Assembly (NCBI GenBank): GCA_024403935.1
Contig: JAKSQV010000018.1
Location: 1 to 32,138 of the forward strand
DNA length: 32,138 nt
Reading direction: 5' to 3'
Origin: Ruminococcus sp.
GTDB taxonomy: Bacteria > Bacillota > Clostridia > Oscillospirales > Ruminococcaceae
In this document: positions 6,629-16,037 of the stretch, in pieces
How positions within the stretch are numbered: position 1 is the stretch's first letter
How the letters are laid out: the number at the start of each line of letters is the position of its first letter
Translations under genes and position numbers: made by a program
The notes under the pieces: model-generated
Databases searched by the model: none
Seen by the model: only the letters and a program-made list of their open reading frames with translations
Told to the model about the DNA's origin: nothing

Positions 6629-7822
6629 ATGTCAGTCAAATTTGCAGTATTAGGTCACGGTGTAGTCGGCTCAGGCGTTGTCGAGCTTTTCTACAAGAAC
6701 AGAAAGAGCATAGAAAAACGTGCAGGTACAGAGATGGATATCAAGTATATCCTTGATCTGCGCGATTTCCCCGACTCACCGTATAAGGATAAATTCACAA
6801 AGGATTTCAATGATATTCTCAACGATGATGAGGTCACAGCGGTTGCTGAATGTATGGGCGGAGTAGAGCCTGCATTCACATTTGTCAAAGCCTGCCTTGA
6901 AAAAGGCAAGAGCGTATCCACCTCAAACAAGGAGCTTGTCGCAGAAAAAGGCGATATTCTGCTTGCTGCGGCTAAGGCTAACAACTGCAATTTCTTCTTT
7001 GAAGCAAGTGTCGGCGGTGCTATACCGATAATCCGTCCTCTCCACCGCTGTCTCGCAGCAAACGACATCGACAAGGTCGCAGGCATTCTCAACGGAACGA
7101 CCAATTTCATCCTCACAAAAATGTACAACGACAATATGTCATTCGCAGATGCCCTTGCTCTGGCACAGAAGCTCGGATATGCCGAGAAGAATCCCACAGC
7201 AGATGTCGAAGGTCACGATGCCTGCCGCAAGATATGCATAATCTCATCTCTTGTATTCGGCAAGCACATTTACCCTTCAAGCGTTTTCACAAAGGGCATT
7301 TCCGAGATCGATCTTGCAGATGTTGCCGCTGCTGACATACTCGGTCACGCAATAAAGCTCGTTGCTTCCGTAAGACGTCTCGATGACGGACGCATACTCC
7401 CCGCTGTTATGCCCATGCTCGTACCCCATGAGAACATCATGGCAGGCGTGAATGACGTATTCAACGCTGTTCTGGTATACGGCGACGGCATAGATCAGGC
7501 AATGTTCTACGGCAGAGGCGCAGGAAAGCTCCCGACAGCAAGTGCTGTAATGGGCGATGTTATCGAGGCTGTAAAGCACAAGGTAACTGTATTCTCCCAG
7601 ACATGGACATCATCTGATGACAACAGCTTTGTAGCACCTGTAAACGAGCTCTGTACAAAGTGGTACTTCCGTGTTCCCGCTGACTGCGAGAGCGTTGCCG
7701 AAGGCGCATATACTGATGAGAACGGTATTTCGTTCATCACAGAGGAAAACCTCAGCTTCGATGAAGCTGCCGCAAAGGCAGAGAAGCTGAATGCACTTGC
7801 GTTCCTTCCTGTACTTGACTGA
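6629..7822 (+). CDS. hom: Homoserine dehydrogenase
   Basis: NAD(P)H-dependent enzyme that reduces aspartate semialdehyde to homoserine, the branch to threonine and methionine. The Rossmann motif is VLGHGVVGSGV near the N-terminus. The catalytic-domain signature includes GTTNFILTKM and the AQKLGYAEKNPTADVEGHDA stretch. At 397 aa it is shorter than ACT-bearing homologues such as B. subtilis Hom (about 433 aa). The last 60 residues (from KWYFRVPADCESV) look like a reduced ACT domain that lacks the first helix and second strand. The separate ACT protein upstream may supply regulation. The ribosome site is GGAGG, 7 bases from the ATG, and an intrinsic terminator follows. Confidence 0.95.
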   Translation: MSVKFAVLGHGVVGSGVVELFYKNRKSIEKRAGTEMDIKYILDLRDFPDSPYKDKFTKDFNDILNDDEVTAVAECMGGVEPAFTFVKACLEKGKSVSTSNKELVAEKGDILLAAAKANNCNFFFEASVGGAIPIIRPLHRCLAANDIDKVAGILNGTTNFILTKMYNDNMSFADALALAQKLGYAEKNPTADVEGHDACRKICIISSLVFGKHIYPSSVFTKGISEIDLADVAAADILGHAIKLVASVRRLDDGRILPAVMPMLVPHENIMAGVNDVFNAVLVYGDGIDQAMFYGRGAGKLPTASAVMGDVIEAVKHKVTVFSQTWTSSDDNSFVAPVNELCTKWYFRVPADCESVAEGAYTDENGISFITEENLSFDEAAAKAEKLNALAFLPVLD

Positions 7823-7842
7823 TACGGCAGATATAATAAAAG

Positions 7843-7880
7843 GGCTGCCCCGAAGGAATTCCTTCAGGGCAGCCTGTTTT
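7843..7880. terminator. Bidirectional intrinsic terminator between hom and the EF-G-like gene
   Basis: GGCTGCCC (7843-7850) pairs with GGGCAGCC (7867-7874), and an inner GAAGG/CCTTC stem closes on an AATT loop, with a single C/A mismatch between the two stems. A T-rich run follows on the plus strand, and AAAA precedes it for the minus-strand gene that ends at 7881. Confidence 0.88.
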
Positions 7881-9962
7881 TTATTCTTCAACACTTACTG
7901 ACGAGATAACATCTGTAAGGAGATTTGAAGGAAGCTGCTCATATCTGAGGAAATCAAATGTGAAGCTTCCCATACCTCTTGTTGTCTGGCGGAGATACAT
8001 TGCGAAATCATGCATCTCCCTTATCGGTACCTCTGCAATTATCTGAGTGATACCGTGTGAAACAGGCTCCATACCGAGAACACGTCCGCGGCGTTTATTG
8101 AGCTCGCCCATGATGTCACCTGTGTTTTCATCGGGAGCAACGACCTTCAGCTCGCCGATAGGCTCAAGCATTACGGGGTCAGCCTGACGGAGTCCCTCCT
8201 TGTACGCAATGGAAGCAGCAGTCTTGAATGCCATTTCCGATGAATCAACGGGATGATATGAGCCGTCAACGAGGATAGCCTTGAGTCCTACAACGGGACA
8301 TCCTGCAAGCACGCCCTTCTTTACGGACTCTTCAAGTCCTTTCTGAACAGCAGGGAAGTAATTCTTCGGAACAGCACCGCCGAACACCTTCTCCTCAAAT
8401 ATGAGTGTGTCACTTACGCAGGGCTCGAACTCTATCCATACATCGCCGAACTGACCGTGTCCGCCCGACTGCTTCTTGTGTCTGCCCTGAACCTTTACCT
8501 TCTTGCGGATAGTCTCCTTATATGCAATCTTCGGAACTGAAAGAAGAACATCCACGCCGAACTTGCCCTTGAGCTTTGCCGCAGCAACTTCAAGATGCTG
8601 CTCACCGAGACCGCTGAGTATCATCTCCTTGGTGTTTTCATCCTGAGCATAGCGGAGTGAGGGATCTTCTTCGGTAATACGCGCCATTGCTGTTGAAACC
8701 TTTGCTTCATCGCCCTGTGACTTCGGTCTTACAGCCATAGAGAAGCAGGGAGTAAGGAATTCCATTTCGCCGAATTCAACGATACGGGATACATCAGAAA
8801 GTGTATCTCCTGTATTTGCTGTGATCTTTGAAGCGACCACGATGTCGCCGGCAGAAGCCGATGTGACTTCTATCTGCTTTTTGCCGCAGAGCGTATAGAG
8901 CTTGCCGATCTTCTCATTGCTTGCTGATGCGGAGTTGACCGCTTCGCTGTTGGCATTCAGCTTGCCCGACATTACTCTGATGAACGACATCTTACCGACA
9001 AACGGATCGGCAACAGTCTTGAAAATATAAGCAGAAAGAGGAGCATTTTCAGTGCAGGCGATCTCGACAACTTCCTTTGCGGGAGTGTATGCCTCCCCTG
9101 CGAATACCTCTGACGGAGACGGCAGCAGGAGCTCAAACTCCTTGAGGAGCATATCTATACCTGAAAGATCAGCAGCCGATGTACATACGACAGGTGTGAT
9201 GATACCTCTGTTCATACCGTCATGGATGCCGTCAATGAGTTCCTTCTGAGTGAAGGGTTCACCCTCAAAGAATTTCTCCATGAGCTCGTCTGAAGTCTCT
9301 GCAACAGCCTCGGTGACTGCGGCAACGAGGCCTTCGATACGGTACTCAAACTTTTCGGATATTTCTGCGGTCGGCATATCAGTCTCGACAGCATTTCCCT
9401 TGCCGTCATATTTATACGCCTTCATCTCGATGAGATTGACATAGGATACGATCTCTCCGCCGCTGATGACAGGAACGACAACAGGACAGACTGTCGGGCC
9501 GAAAACGGTCTTGAGGTCTGTGAGGACATTGAAGAAGTTTGCGTCCTTGTCATCGATCTTGGTAACAACAAACATCTTGGACTTGCCCTGCTTTACAGTT
9601 TCATCGTAAGCCTTTCTCGTGCCGACCTTAACGCCTGATTTTGCCGATACTGTGATAAGCACCGTATCAGCCGCACGCACGCCCTCGGTCATTTCAGCTG
9701 CAAAATCGAACAGTCCGGGAGTATCGAGCAGGTTTATCTTGAAATCGTTATATTCAAAAGCAGCAAGTGAAGTACTGATTGAAATAACTCTTTTGATCTC
9801 TTCGGGGTCGTAATCGCACACAGTTGTACCGTCGGCAGTCTTTCCGAGGCGGTCAGTTGCACCTGCTTTGTACAGCAGAGCTTCTGCGAGCGAAGTCTTA
9901 CCGGAGCCGTTGTGTCCGGCGAGTGCAATATTTCTTATCTGGGATACATCATAGTTTTTCAT
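7881..9962 (-). CDS. Elongation factor G-like translational GTPase
   Basis: Protein of 693 aa with the full EF-G domain order: G domain, a beta-barrel domain, then domains III, IV and V ending in EVPIREMHDFAMYLRQTTRGMGSF. It belongs to the EF-G-like (FusA2) branch: the P-loop is GHNGSGKT (16-23) rather than AHIDHGKT, DTPG is at 80-83, and the G4 motif is TKID (134-137) rather than NKMD. These proteins bind GTP and probably the ribosome, but the housekeeping translocase is normally a separate gene, so its precise role is uncertain. It is monocistronic: terminator on one side, a good promoter (10048-10076) on the other. GGAGGAG lies 10 bases before the ATG. Confidence 0.88.
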   Translation of the reverse strand: MKNYDVSQIRNIALAGHNGSGKTSLAEALLYKAGATDRLGKTADGTTVCDYDPEEIKRVISISTSLAAFEYNDFKINLLDTPGLFDFAAEMTEGVRAADTVLITVSAKSGVKVGTRKAYDETVKQGKSKMFVVTKIDDKDANFFNVLTDLKTVFGPTVCPVVVPVISGGEIVSYVNLIEMKAYKYDGKGNAVETDMPTAEISEKFEYRIEGLVAAVTEAVAETSDELMEKFFEGEPFTQKELIDGIHDGMNRGIITPVVCTSAADLSGIDMLLKEFELLLPSPSEVFAGEAYTPAKEVVEIACTENAPLSAYIFKTVADPFVGKMSFIRVMSGKLNANSEAVNSASASNEKIGKLYTLCGKKQIEVTSASAGDIVVASKITANTGDTLSDVSRIVEFGEMEFLTPCFSMAVRPKSQGDEAKVSTAMARITEEDPSLRYAQDENTKEMILSGLGEQHLEVAAAKLKGKFGVDVLLSVPKIAYKETIRKKVKVQGRHKKQSGGHGQFGDVWIEFEPCVSDTLIFEEKVFGGAVPKNYFPAVQKGLEESVKKGVLAGCPVVGLKAILVDGSYHPVDSSEMAFKTAASIAYKEGLRQADPVMLEPIGELKVVAPDENTGDIMGELNKRRGRVLGMEPVSHGITQIIAEVPIREMHDFAMYLRQTTRGMGSFTFDFLRYEQLPSNLLTDVISSVSVEE

Positions 9963-10047
9963 CTTGGTTTTTCTCCTCCGGTTTGGTAGAATGCAGTCAG
10001 CCTTCTAAGCTTCCTGTATATATGTAGTATATATAACTACAAGAACA

Positions 10048-10076
10048 ATTATATAACATTAGTAAAAAAATTGCAA
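10048..10076 (-). promoter_or_regulatory. Sigma-A-type promoter for the EF-G-like gene
   Basis: On the minus strand, TTGCAA (10076-10071) and TATAAT (10053-10048) are 17 bases apart, giving a leader of roughly 80 bases. The start region contains TGTAGT-N7-ACTACA (10023-10041), a possible operator. The -35 box also lies inside an AT-only inverted repeat (10065-10073 with 10085-10093) that might end transcription of the flippase gene. Confidence 0.7.
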
Positions 10077-10100
10077 TACTTTCACAATTTTTTCTACACA

Positions 10101-11642
10101 TCACATTACTTTTTGTATCATTCTTTGTACATTTAGCACAACAGACCTTTCTTTTTCTTCATCATTAATTCTAAAATATATCAAAAGACCGGATATTCCT
10201 CCGTACCCGACAAGCCAAACCGCAGTCATTATCACCACATATCCTGCTTCGCTGACTAAAAACGAAAGCGGCCGGCACAACAGTTCAGCCGTAAAGCAGG
10301 TCAGAACTGCATACAGCACGGGAGAAACAAGCAGTCGGACAGGTGCGAACCTGATGCCTGTATGGCGAAGTATCTTCACGAAGCGCGATATGTTTCCGAA
10401 GACATTGCTTGCACAGTATGAGACAGCGATCCCTGAAAAGCCTATTCTCGGAACAAGTATGAGCACCGCCGCTATGCGTATAACGTATTCACAGAGATAG
10501 TTCAGCGACGAAAAGCCCTGAAGTCCCATCCCCTTTATCAGCGACTCAAGCACTATCTCCATATAAATGAACGGAACAACAGGAGCTATCGCTGATATGA
10601 GCTCTCCTGCCAGCTCTCCGCCGCCGAGAAGTACACCTATCGTGCCTCCGAATCTGAACAGCACTGCCGCTGCAAACACCGCATAGATCATTGTATACTC
10701 AATAAGGCGTGATGTAAGGCTCTGCAGCCGCTCACGGGCGTTTGATGCGGCTGCACGCGCGGATTCACTGACTATCATGCCTGACATAGAACAGAGCAGC
10801 ACAGACGGAAAAAACAATGTCGGTATCACTATTGCCTCGAAGATGCCGAACAAGCTGAGTGCCTGCTCCTGTGAGTCGCCGAACTGACGCAGGCAGACAG
10901 GTATCAGTGCATCATTCGCACTGCTGAGTGCGGCTGTAAGTATGCCTCCGCCCATGATAGGCACAGCCGCACATACATATCCGCGAAAGTCCAGAGACGG
11001 CTTGCCGCCGCACTTCGGGGAATATGCCGAAAACAGCCCGAGCATGAAAAGCAGCGAAACTGCATTTCCTGATATTATTGACACTATCATTATCCTGCAA
11101 ATCGCTGCTTCCGTGCCTGCGGTCTGTACAAGTGTCAGCCCGACCATAACTGCTGCCTTTACCGCAAATTCAAGGATACCGCCGAAGGCTGCTGCCGAGG
11201 CTCGTCTTGTGGCATTGAAATATCCCTTGAAGCAGCTTGAAACAGCTCCGCTTATCAGAGCGAACGGCATCAGCCGCACCGCTCCGGTGACTTCGGCACC
11301 GCTGAAAAAGCGTTGACTGACAGGCTCGGCAAATATCACTGTCAGCACAGATACTCCCGCACTAAGCAGCAGGCACAGCTTTATGCCGTGAAACAGAACA
11401 CGTACAGGCGAGCCGCTGCGCTTGCCTATCTCCTCAGAGATAAGCCTGCTCGTGCAAAGAAAAGCGTTGCCGTTCGACAGTATCCCCGCAAGCCCGAGAA
11501 ACGAGCCCATGAGAGAAAATATACCTATTGCGGAAGCTCCCATACTGCGCGTGATAAAGACATTCAGCAGCAATGCCGCGGAATCGAGTGCGAGCTGCAT
11601 CAGCGTAAGCAGGACAGTATCGCGTATCATTTTACTTTTCAT
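10101..11642 (-). CDS. SpoVB/MurJ-like polysaccharide flippase (MOP superfamily)
   Basis: Polytopic membrane protein of 513 aa with about 14 hydrophobic segments. The N-terminal pattern (a helix ending at ITRSMGASAIGIFSLMGSF) and the mid-protein PFIYMEIVLESLIKGMGLQ segment are typical of the SpoVB/polysaccharide-transport branch of the MOP superfamily. The family flips lipid-linked sugars; B. subtilis SpoVB is needed for spore cortex formation. Whether this copy serves the cortex or another polymer cannot be told from sequence. The ATG at 11642 is preferred, since GAAGGGA lies 8 bases upstream and the first helix starts shortly after; an in-frame ATG at 11687 adds 15 residues. No partner genes adjoin it. 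Confidence 0.78.
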   Translation of the reverse strand: MKSKMIRDTVLLTLMQLALDSAALLLNVFITRSMGASAIGIFSLMGSFLGLAGILSNGNAFLCTSRLISEEIGKRSGSPVRVLFHGIKLCLLLSAGVSVLTVIFAEPVSQRFFSGAEVTGAVRLMPFALISGAVSSCFKGYFNATRRASAAAFGGILEFAVKAAVMVGLTLVQTAGTEAAICRIMIVSIISGNAVSLLFMLGLFSAYSPKCGGKPSLDFRGYVCAAVPIMGGGILTAALSSANDALIPVCLRQFGDSQEQALSLFGIFEAIVIPTLFFPSVLLCSMSGMIVSESARAAASNARERLQSLTSRLIEYTMIYAVFAAAVLFRFGGTIGVLLGGGELAGELISAIAPVVPFIYMEIVLESLIKGMGLQGFSSLNYLCEYVIRIAAVLILVPRIGFSGIAVSYCASNVFGNISRFVKILRHTGIRFAPVRLLVSPVLYAVLTCFTAELLCRPLSFLVSEAGYVVIMTAVWLVGYGGISGLLIYFRINDEEKERSVVLNVQRMIQKVM

Positions 11643-11714
11643 GCTCTCATTCCCTTCCGTACTCAGTATATGCAGAAGTGTCCGCAATAATACCGATACG
11701 GGCAGATAAACAGC

Positions 11715-11746
11715 GAAAAGCCGTCCTTTGATAAGGACGGCTTTTC
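11715..11746. terminator. Intrinsic terminator after the MATE gene
   Basis: Perfect 14-bp stem GAAAAGCCGTCCTT / AAGGACGGCTTTTC with a TGAT loop. It lies downstream of the minus-strand MATE gene (stop at 11791) and upstream of the flippase gene, separating the two as transcription units. Confidence 0.85.
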
Positions 11747-11790
11747 AAAGTCAGGTATGTAAGGAGTAAGAACAAAGCGTTAATATCAGT

Positions 11791-13140
11791 TCACTGCCGG
11801 ACTTCTGCCCTCTGCTCTCTGAGTCTGCGTGAAAGCAGATATATGAATGCCGATGCATTCATGAGCAGTGCTCCGACCCATGCCATTATTTCAGCATAAG
11901 CCGTAGCTTTGAAACCAAGCTTTCCGATGAACAGTGCTATTACAAGGATTCGCATGACCATTTCGACTATTCCCGAACACATCGGTATAAACGGATAACC
12001 CATGCCTTGTACGCCATTCCGGACTACAAACAGAAAATCGACCGCAAACAGCATCACTCCTGTTATCGGCAGATATTGTGCCGCGAGACTTATCTGCTCA
12101 TCTCCGCTCAGCATAAGTGAAGCGATCTGCCGCGGAAAGAAAAACATAGCAGAACCGAAAATGATGTATCCTATGAATGATATGGCAAGGCATACATTTG
12201 TACCTTCCCTGATGCGTTCGTACTGCTTTGCGCCATAGTTCTGGCTGGTGAATGAGGACATTGCAAAGCCTGAAGTAACAGCAGGTGACATAAATATATT
12301 GATGAACTTGCTGCACGCTGAATATGCGGAGGTCGAAGCAACTCCGAGACCGTTAACGAAGCCCTGCACCACCATGCAGCCGACAGCCGTTATCGAATTC
12401 ATAAGTGCCATTGGAACACCGTTTTTGAGAAGCTCAAGCGACAAAGGAACGTCGCGAACGAAGTCCTCTTTTGATAGCTGTATTATTTCTATCTTACGGA
12501 GCTTTGCATAGCATATCGCCGCTGAAACGATCTGAGATGACACAGTTGCAATCGCTGCTCCCTCTACGCCTGTTTTGAGTACAAAGATGAAGAATGAATC
12601 AAGCGCGATATTCATCACTGTTGAAACGACTATCGCCCTGAACGGAGTCCTGCTGTCTCCGAGTGCGCGGAGTATGCCGGCACACATATTGTATGTGATA
12701 GATGTAGAAAGCCCGCCGAATACGATATATCCGTATTTCAGGCCGTCTTCGATAATAAGATCGGAGGTCTGGAGCAGACGGAGAGCCGTTCTGAGAAAAA
12801 CCATACTGAAAACGGTCAGTATCACTGCGATAGCACCTGCAAGCTTCACAGCCGAAGCCGTTGTCCGACGCATCCTGTCATAATCCTTTGCTCCGAAAGC
12901 CTGTGCGATCAGTACACAGAAGCCATTGGAAAGTCCCATTGAAAACCCGACTATCAGGAAAAAAAGCGAACCCATATTCCCGACAGCACCGAGCGCGTCA
13001 TCACTGATTCCTTTGCCGACTATTGCTGTATCTGCTAATGAATAGAACTGCTGAAGCATATGTGTGAAAAGCATCGGAAAGAAAAATGCGAGGATGAGCT
13101 TTGTGACTTTTCCCTGTGTAAGGTCAGAAGTCTTTGCCAT
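11791..13140 (-). CDS. MATE-family efflux transporter
   Basis: Membrane exporter of 449 aa with 12 hydrophobic segments in two similar halves. Family marks include FPMLFTHMLQQFYSLADTAI with the conserved Q and D residues, GLSNGFCVLIAQAFGAKD, and the repeat-half segment SSFTSQNYGAKQYERIREG. MATE proteins export drugs or metabolites using a sodium or proton gradient; the substrate is not predictable here. I chose the ATG at 13140, which has AGGTGG 5 bases upstream; an in-frame TTG at 13161 would add seven residues. The gene diverges from an AraC-type regulator across an AT-rich gap, so that regulator could control it. I find no clear -35 box for it. Confidence 0.92.
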   Translation of the reverse strand: MAKTSDLTQGKVTKLILAFFFPMLFTHMLQQFYSLADTAIVGKGISDDALGAVGNMGSLFFLIVGFSMGLSNGFCVLIAQAFGAKDYDRMRRTTASAVKLAGAIAVILTVFSMVFLRTALRLLQTSDLIIEDGLKYGYIVFGGLSTSITYNMCAGILRALGDSRTPFRAIVVSTVMNIALDSFFIFVLKTGVEGAAIATVSSQIVSAAICYAKLRKIEIIQLSKEDFVRDVPLSLELLKNGVPMALMNSITAVGCMVVQGFVNGLGVASTSAYSACSKFINIFMSPAVTSGFAMSSFTSQNYGAKQYERIREGTNVCLAISFIGYIIFGSAMFFFPRQIASLMLSGDEQISLAAQYLPITGVMLFAVDFLFVVRNGVQGMGYPFIPMCSGIVEMVMRILVIALFIGKLGFKATAYAEIMAWVGALLMNASAFIYLLSRRLREQRAEVRQ

Positions 13141-13221
13141 ATAAACCACCTTTTCTGTCAATGCCTGTAATATCTAATTTATTATAATACAACATATATA
13201 TGAATAATTATATCAAAAGTA

Positions 13222-13250
13222 TTGCATTTTTTATAAATTCGTGGTAGAAT
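13222..13250 (+). promoter_or_regulatory. Sigma-A-type promoter for the AraC-type regulator
   Basis: TTGCAT (13222-13227) and TAGAAT (13245-13250) with a 17-base spacer. The start would be near 13257, about 45 bases before the TTG start codon. The AT-rich stretch 13171-13215 beside it probably holds the divergent MATE promoter. Confidence 0.68.
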
Positions 13251-13301
13251 ATTCGTAGTAAGAAAGCTTACTGAAATATAAGACAAGGAGGAGTGTCCGC
13301 C

Positions 13302-14051
13302 TTGAACACCAATCGTGATCTCAATTACAGGCTGTTTATCCAGAAAGAGAACGACTTCACCCGTACCGATATTCACAGCGAATTTGAGAAATACTATGCC
13401 ATAAAAAACGGAAATGTTGCTCTCGTTAAGGAGAACTACGCCAAGGCACGCATGGACTTCAACAAGGGAAAGGGTCAGCTATCTGACGACCCGCTCCGCA
13501 ACAACATCTATCACCTTGTAGTGTGTGCGGCGATAGTTGCACGTATCTGTGTTGACGGTGGACTTGAACACAATGTCGCATATACGCTCAGTGACATATA
13601 TATCCGCAAGGCTGACAAATGTACAGATCCTGATGAGGTGCTTGATCTTCTTGGCGAAATGCAGACAGACTTCGCCCAGCGTATGCGCGAAACGCAGAAA
13701 ACAGGTGCTATATCAGTACACGTAAGGCGCACGATAGATTATATCTACGACCACCTTCACGAAAGCCTTACACTTGAAATGCTCGCTGAAAGGGAAGGGC
13801 TCCATCCGAGCTCGATGTCGCGGCTCTTTGCAAAAGAAACAGGCGTAACGCTGAAGGACTATATCATACGCGCCAAGATAAATACGTCAAGGAATATGCT
13901 GATATATTCGGATTTTCCTCTGTCAGACATCTCACTTTCGCTCGGTTTTTCTTCCCAGAGCGCGTTTACTTCCACATTCAGGAAAATCACGGGGATGACT
14001 CCCGGGCAGTACCGCAATATGTATTATTCGGACAATATTTCAGAACTGTAA
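13302..14051 (+). CDS. AraC-family transcriptional regulator
   Basis: Protein of 249 aa. The C-terminal 100 residues hold two helix-turn-helix motifs of the AraC/XylS family: LTLEMLAEREGLHPSSMSRL, then PLSDISLSLGFSSQSAFTS followed by FRKITGMTPGQYR. The N-terminal part is helical, with LSDDPLRNNIYHLVVCAAI and GGLEHNVAYTLSDIYI, a module seen in other Firmicute AraC proteins, and is not a cupin-type sugar-binding domain. The start is probably the TTG at 13302, since GGAGG lies 9-10 bases upstream; the GTG at 13293 is only 1 base from the GGAGGA. It is divergent from the MATE gene and 42 bases upstream of the pullulanase, so either could be its target. The effector is unknown. Confidence 0.88.
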   Translation: MNTNRDLNYRLFIQKENDFTRTDIHSEFEKYYAIKNGNVALVKENYAKARMDFNKGKGQLSDDPLRNNIYHLVVCAAIVARICVDGGLEHNVAYTLSDIYIRKADKCTDPDEVLDLLGEMQTDFAQRMRETQKTGAISVHVRRTIDYIYDHLHESLTLEMLAEREGLHPSSMSRLFAKETGVTLKDYIIRAKINTSRNMLIYSDFPLSDISLSLGFSSQSAFTSTFRKITGMTPGQYRNMYYSDNISEL

Positions 14052-14093
14052 CGGCAGTCAGCGTGAATAAGAATTCTTTTGAGGTGAAACTAT

Positions 14094-15977
14094 TTGACAA
14101 TGTGCAATTTTGACGAAACAGATGACAAATATTACTTTGACGGAAAGCTCGGAGCAATATACTCACGTCACAGGACAGAATTCAGAGTATGGTCCCCTTT
14201 CGCAGACACGGTAAAGCTCAGGCTTTATCCCGACGGCAATGACAGCCTTCCGTATGCAGTTACAGACATGGAACTCAAGAACGGTGCCTGGTCGGCAGCA
14301 GTCTGCGATGACCTGAACGGAGTCTACTACACTTATGAGGTACACATAGACGGCAGCGAATTTGAAACTATCGACATCTATGCCGTCTCAGCAGGAGTAA
14401 ACGGAAAAAGAGGCATGGTGCTCGACCTCTCCGCCGCCGAACCGAACGGCTGGAAGCTCGACAAGCCTGTCAGACTCGAAAAATATACAGATGCGATCAT
14501 CTATGAGCTCCATGTCAGGGATTTCTCAATAGACAGCAGCAGTAATTTCCAAAACAGAGGAAAATTTCTTGCCTTTACCGAAACCGGCACCACAAACAGC
14601 TCGGGCGATGCAACAGGTCTCGACTATATCGCCTCACTCGGCGTTACACATATCCATCTCCTGCCGGTTTTTGATTTTGCGACAGTGGACGAGAGCAGTG
14701 ATCAGCCGCAGTTCAACTGGGGCTACGATCCTCTCAATTATAATGTTCCCGAAGGTTCATACAGCTCCGATCCGTTTGACGGAGCAGTCAGGGTGCGCGA
14801 GTTCAGACAGCTTGTCATGGCTTGCCACAGCAAGGGCATAGGTGTCATCATGGACGTAGTCTACAACCACACCTATCACACCGAGGAATCAGCATTCAGC
14901 AAGATATTCCCGCACTATTATTACAGACAGAAGGACGGAAGCTATTCCAACGGTTCGGGCTGTGGAAATGAATTTGCTTCCGAACGCAGAATGGCACAGA
15001 AGTTCATCATTGACAGCCTTTGCTTCCTCGCAGAAACATACAAGCTTGACGGCTTCCGCTTCGATCTCATGGGACTTCTCGACATCGAAACACTCAACCT
15101 TGCCGCAGAAAAGCTCCGCCGCATCAACCCTGATATTATCCTTTACGGTGAGGGCTGGACAGGCGGTGATTCACCTCTTGACGACTCTGCTCGCGCTATG
15201 AAGCACAATATCCGCAGGCTGCCTGAATTCGCAGTCTTCTCGGACGAGATACGTGACACGATAAAGGGAAGTGTATTCCACGACGAAGCTTCGGGATACG
15301 TCAACGGCGGAAGCTCATACGATAAGGCTCAGCTCATCAAGGCTTCGCTTTGCGGCCGTGTAGAACACCCGCAGATCAGCTGCGGCTCACTGACCGATTC
15401 ACCCTGTCAGATCGTCAACTACACCGAAGCACACGATAACCTCACATTCTTCGATAAGCTAATCCTCTCCATGAAAGGTGCTTCCGACTGGGAGCTCATA
15501 GCTGCCGACAAGCTCGGAGCCGCACTGGTCCTGCTCTCACAGGGCATCCCATTCATACAGGCAGGACAGGAATTCCTTCGCAGCAAACCGCTTCCTGACG
15601 GCGGCTTTGAACACAACAGCTATAATTCACCTGACAGTGTCAACAGCATAAAATGGGACAGACTTTCGACCTTCCGTGAGCCTCAGCAGTACTATGCAGG
15701 GCTTATTGCCATACGCCGCAGATTCTCCGAATTCAGGATGCAGTCCGCTGAGGATATACGTACTCTCATAAGCTTTCAGGACCTCGAAGGTGATGCGTTC
15801 ATTGCCTATATCGGACGTTTCATGCTCGTTGTGAATCCGCTCGGCCACGAACTGACAGTTCAGGCTTCAGGCGATGTCTATGCGGACAAGACCTCCGCCT
15901 CCGCAGATGTGCTGTATCACGTTGACGGAGAAGCATTATGCGGACGCAGGAGCGTTCTGCTCGTAAAGATAAAATAA
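14094..15977 (+). CDS. pulA: Type I pullulanase (GH13 alpha-1,6-debranching enzyme)
   Basis: Cytoplasmic enzyme of 627 aa (no signal peptide) that cleaves alpha-1,6 links in pullulan, limit dextrins or glycogen-derived oligosaccharides. An N-terminal beta-sandwich of the CBM48 type (about 17-110) precedes the GH13 barrel. The diagnostic type I pullulanase motif FNWGYDP is at 207-213. The catalytic triad is visible: nucleophile D324 in GFRFDLMG, acid/base E353 in YGEGW, and D448 in TEAHDN. The start appears to be TTG at 14094, 7 bases from GAGGTG; the next ATG (14100) would be too far from that site. A C-terminal beta domain (from about 545) ends the protein. It follows the AraC gene and is probably co-transcribed with it. 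Confidence 0.93.
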   Translation: MTMCNFDETDDKYYFDGKLGAIYSRHRTEFRVWSPFADTVKLRLYPDGNDSLPYAVTDMELKNGAWSAAVCDDLNGVYYTYEVHIDGSEFETIDIYAVSAGVNGKRGMVLDLSAAEPNGWKLDKPVRLEKYTDAIIYELHVRDFSIDSSSNFQNRGKFLAFTETGTTNSSGDATGLDYIASLGVTHIHLLPVFDFATVDESSDQPQFNWGYDPLNYNVPEGSYSSDPFDGAVRVREFRQLVMACHSKGIGVIMDVVYNHTYHTEESAFSKIFPHYYYRQKDGSYSNGSGCGNEFASERRMAQKFIIDSLCFLAETYKLDGFRFDLMGLLDIETLNLAAEKLRRINPDIILYGEGWTGGDSPLDDSARAMKHNIRRLPEFAVFSDEIRDTIKGSVFHDEASGYVNGGSSYDKAQLIKASLCGRVEHPQISCGSLTDSPCQIVNYTEAHDNLTFFDKLILSMKGASDWELIAADKLGAALVLLSQGIPFIQAGQEFLRSKPLPDGGFEHNSYNSPDSVNSIKWDRLSTFREPQQYYAGLIAIRRRFSEFRMQSAEDIRTLISFQDLEGDAFIAYIGRFMLVVNPLGHELTVQASGDVYADKTSASADVLYHVDGEALCGRRSVLLVKIK

Positions 15978-15998
15978 GCATTTCTCTCATGCAAAACA

Positions 15999-16032
15999 AA
16001 AGACCGCGAAAACGCAATGTTTCGCGGTCTTT
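15999..16032. terminator. Bidirectional intrinsic terminator between pulA and the nucleotidyltransferase
   Basis: AAAGACCGCGAAA pairs with TTTCGCGGTCTTT in a 13-bp stem with an 8-base loop. A T-rich tail (TTATTCTTTATTC) follows on the plus strand and an A-rich flank serves the opposite-strand gene ending at 16038. Confidence 0.85.
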
Positions 16033-16037
16033 ATTCT

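Noticed and set aside
13171-13240. Promoter for the MATE gene on the minus strand
   Set aside because: Several TATAAT-like strings exist in this AT-rich gap, but none has an acceptable -35 box at 16-18 bases.
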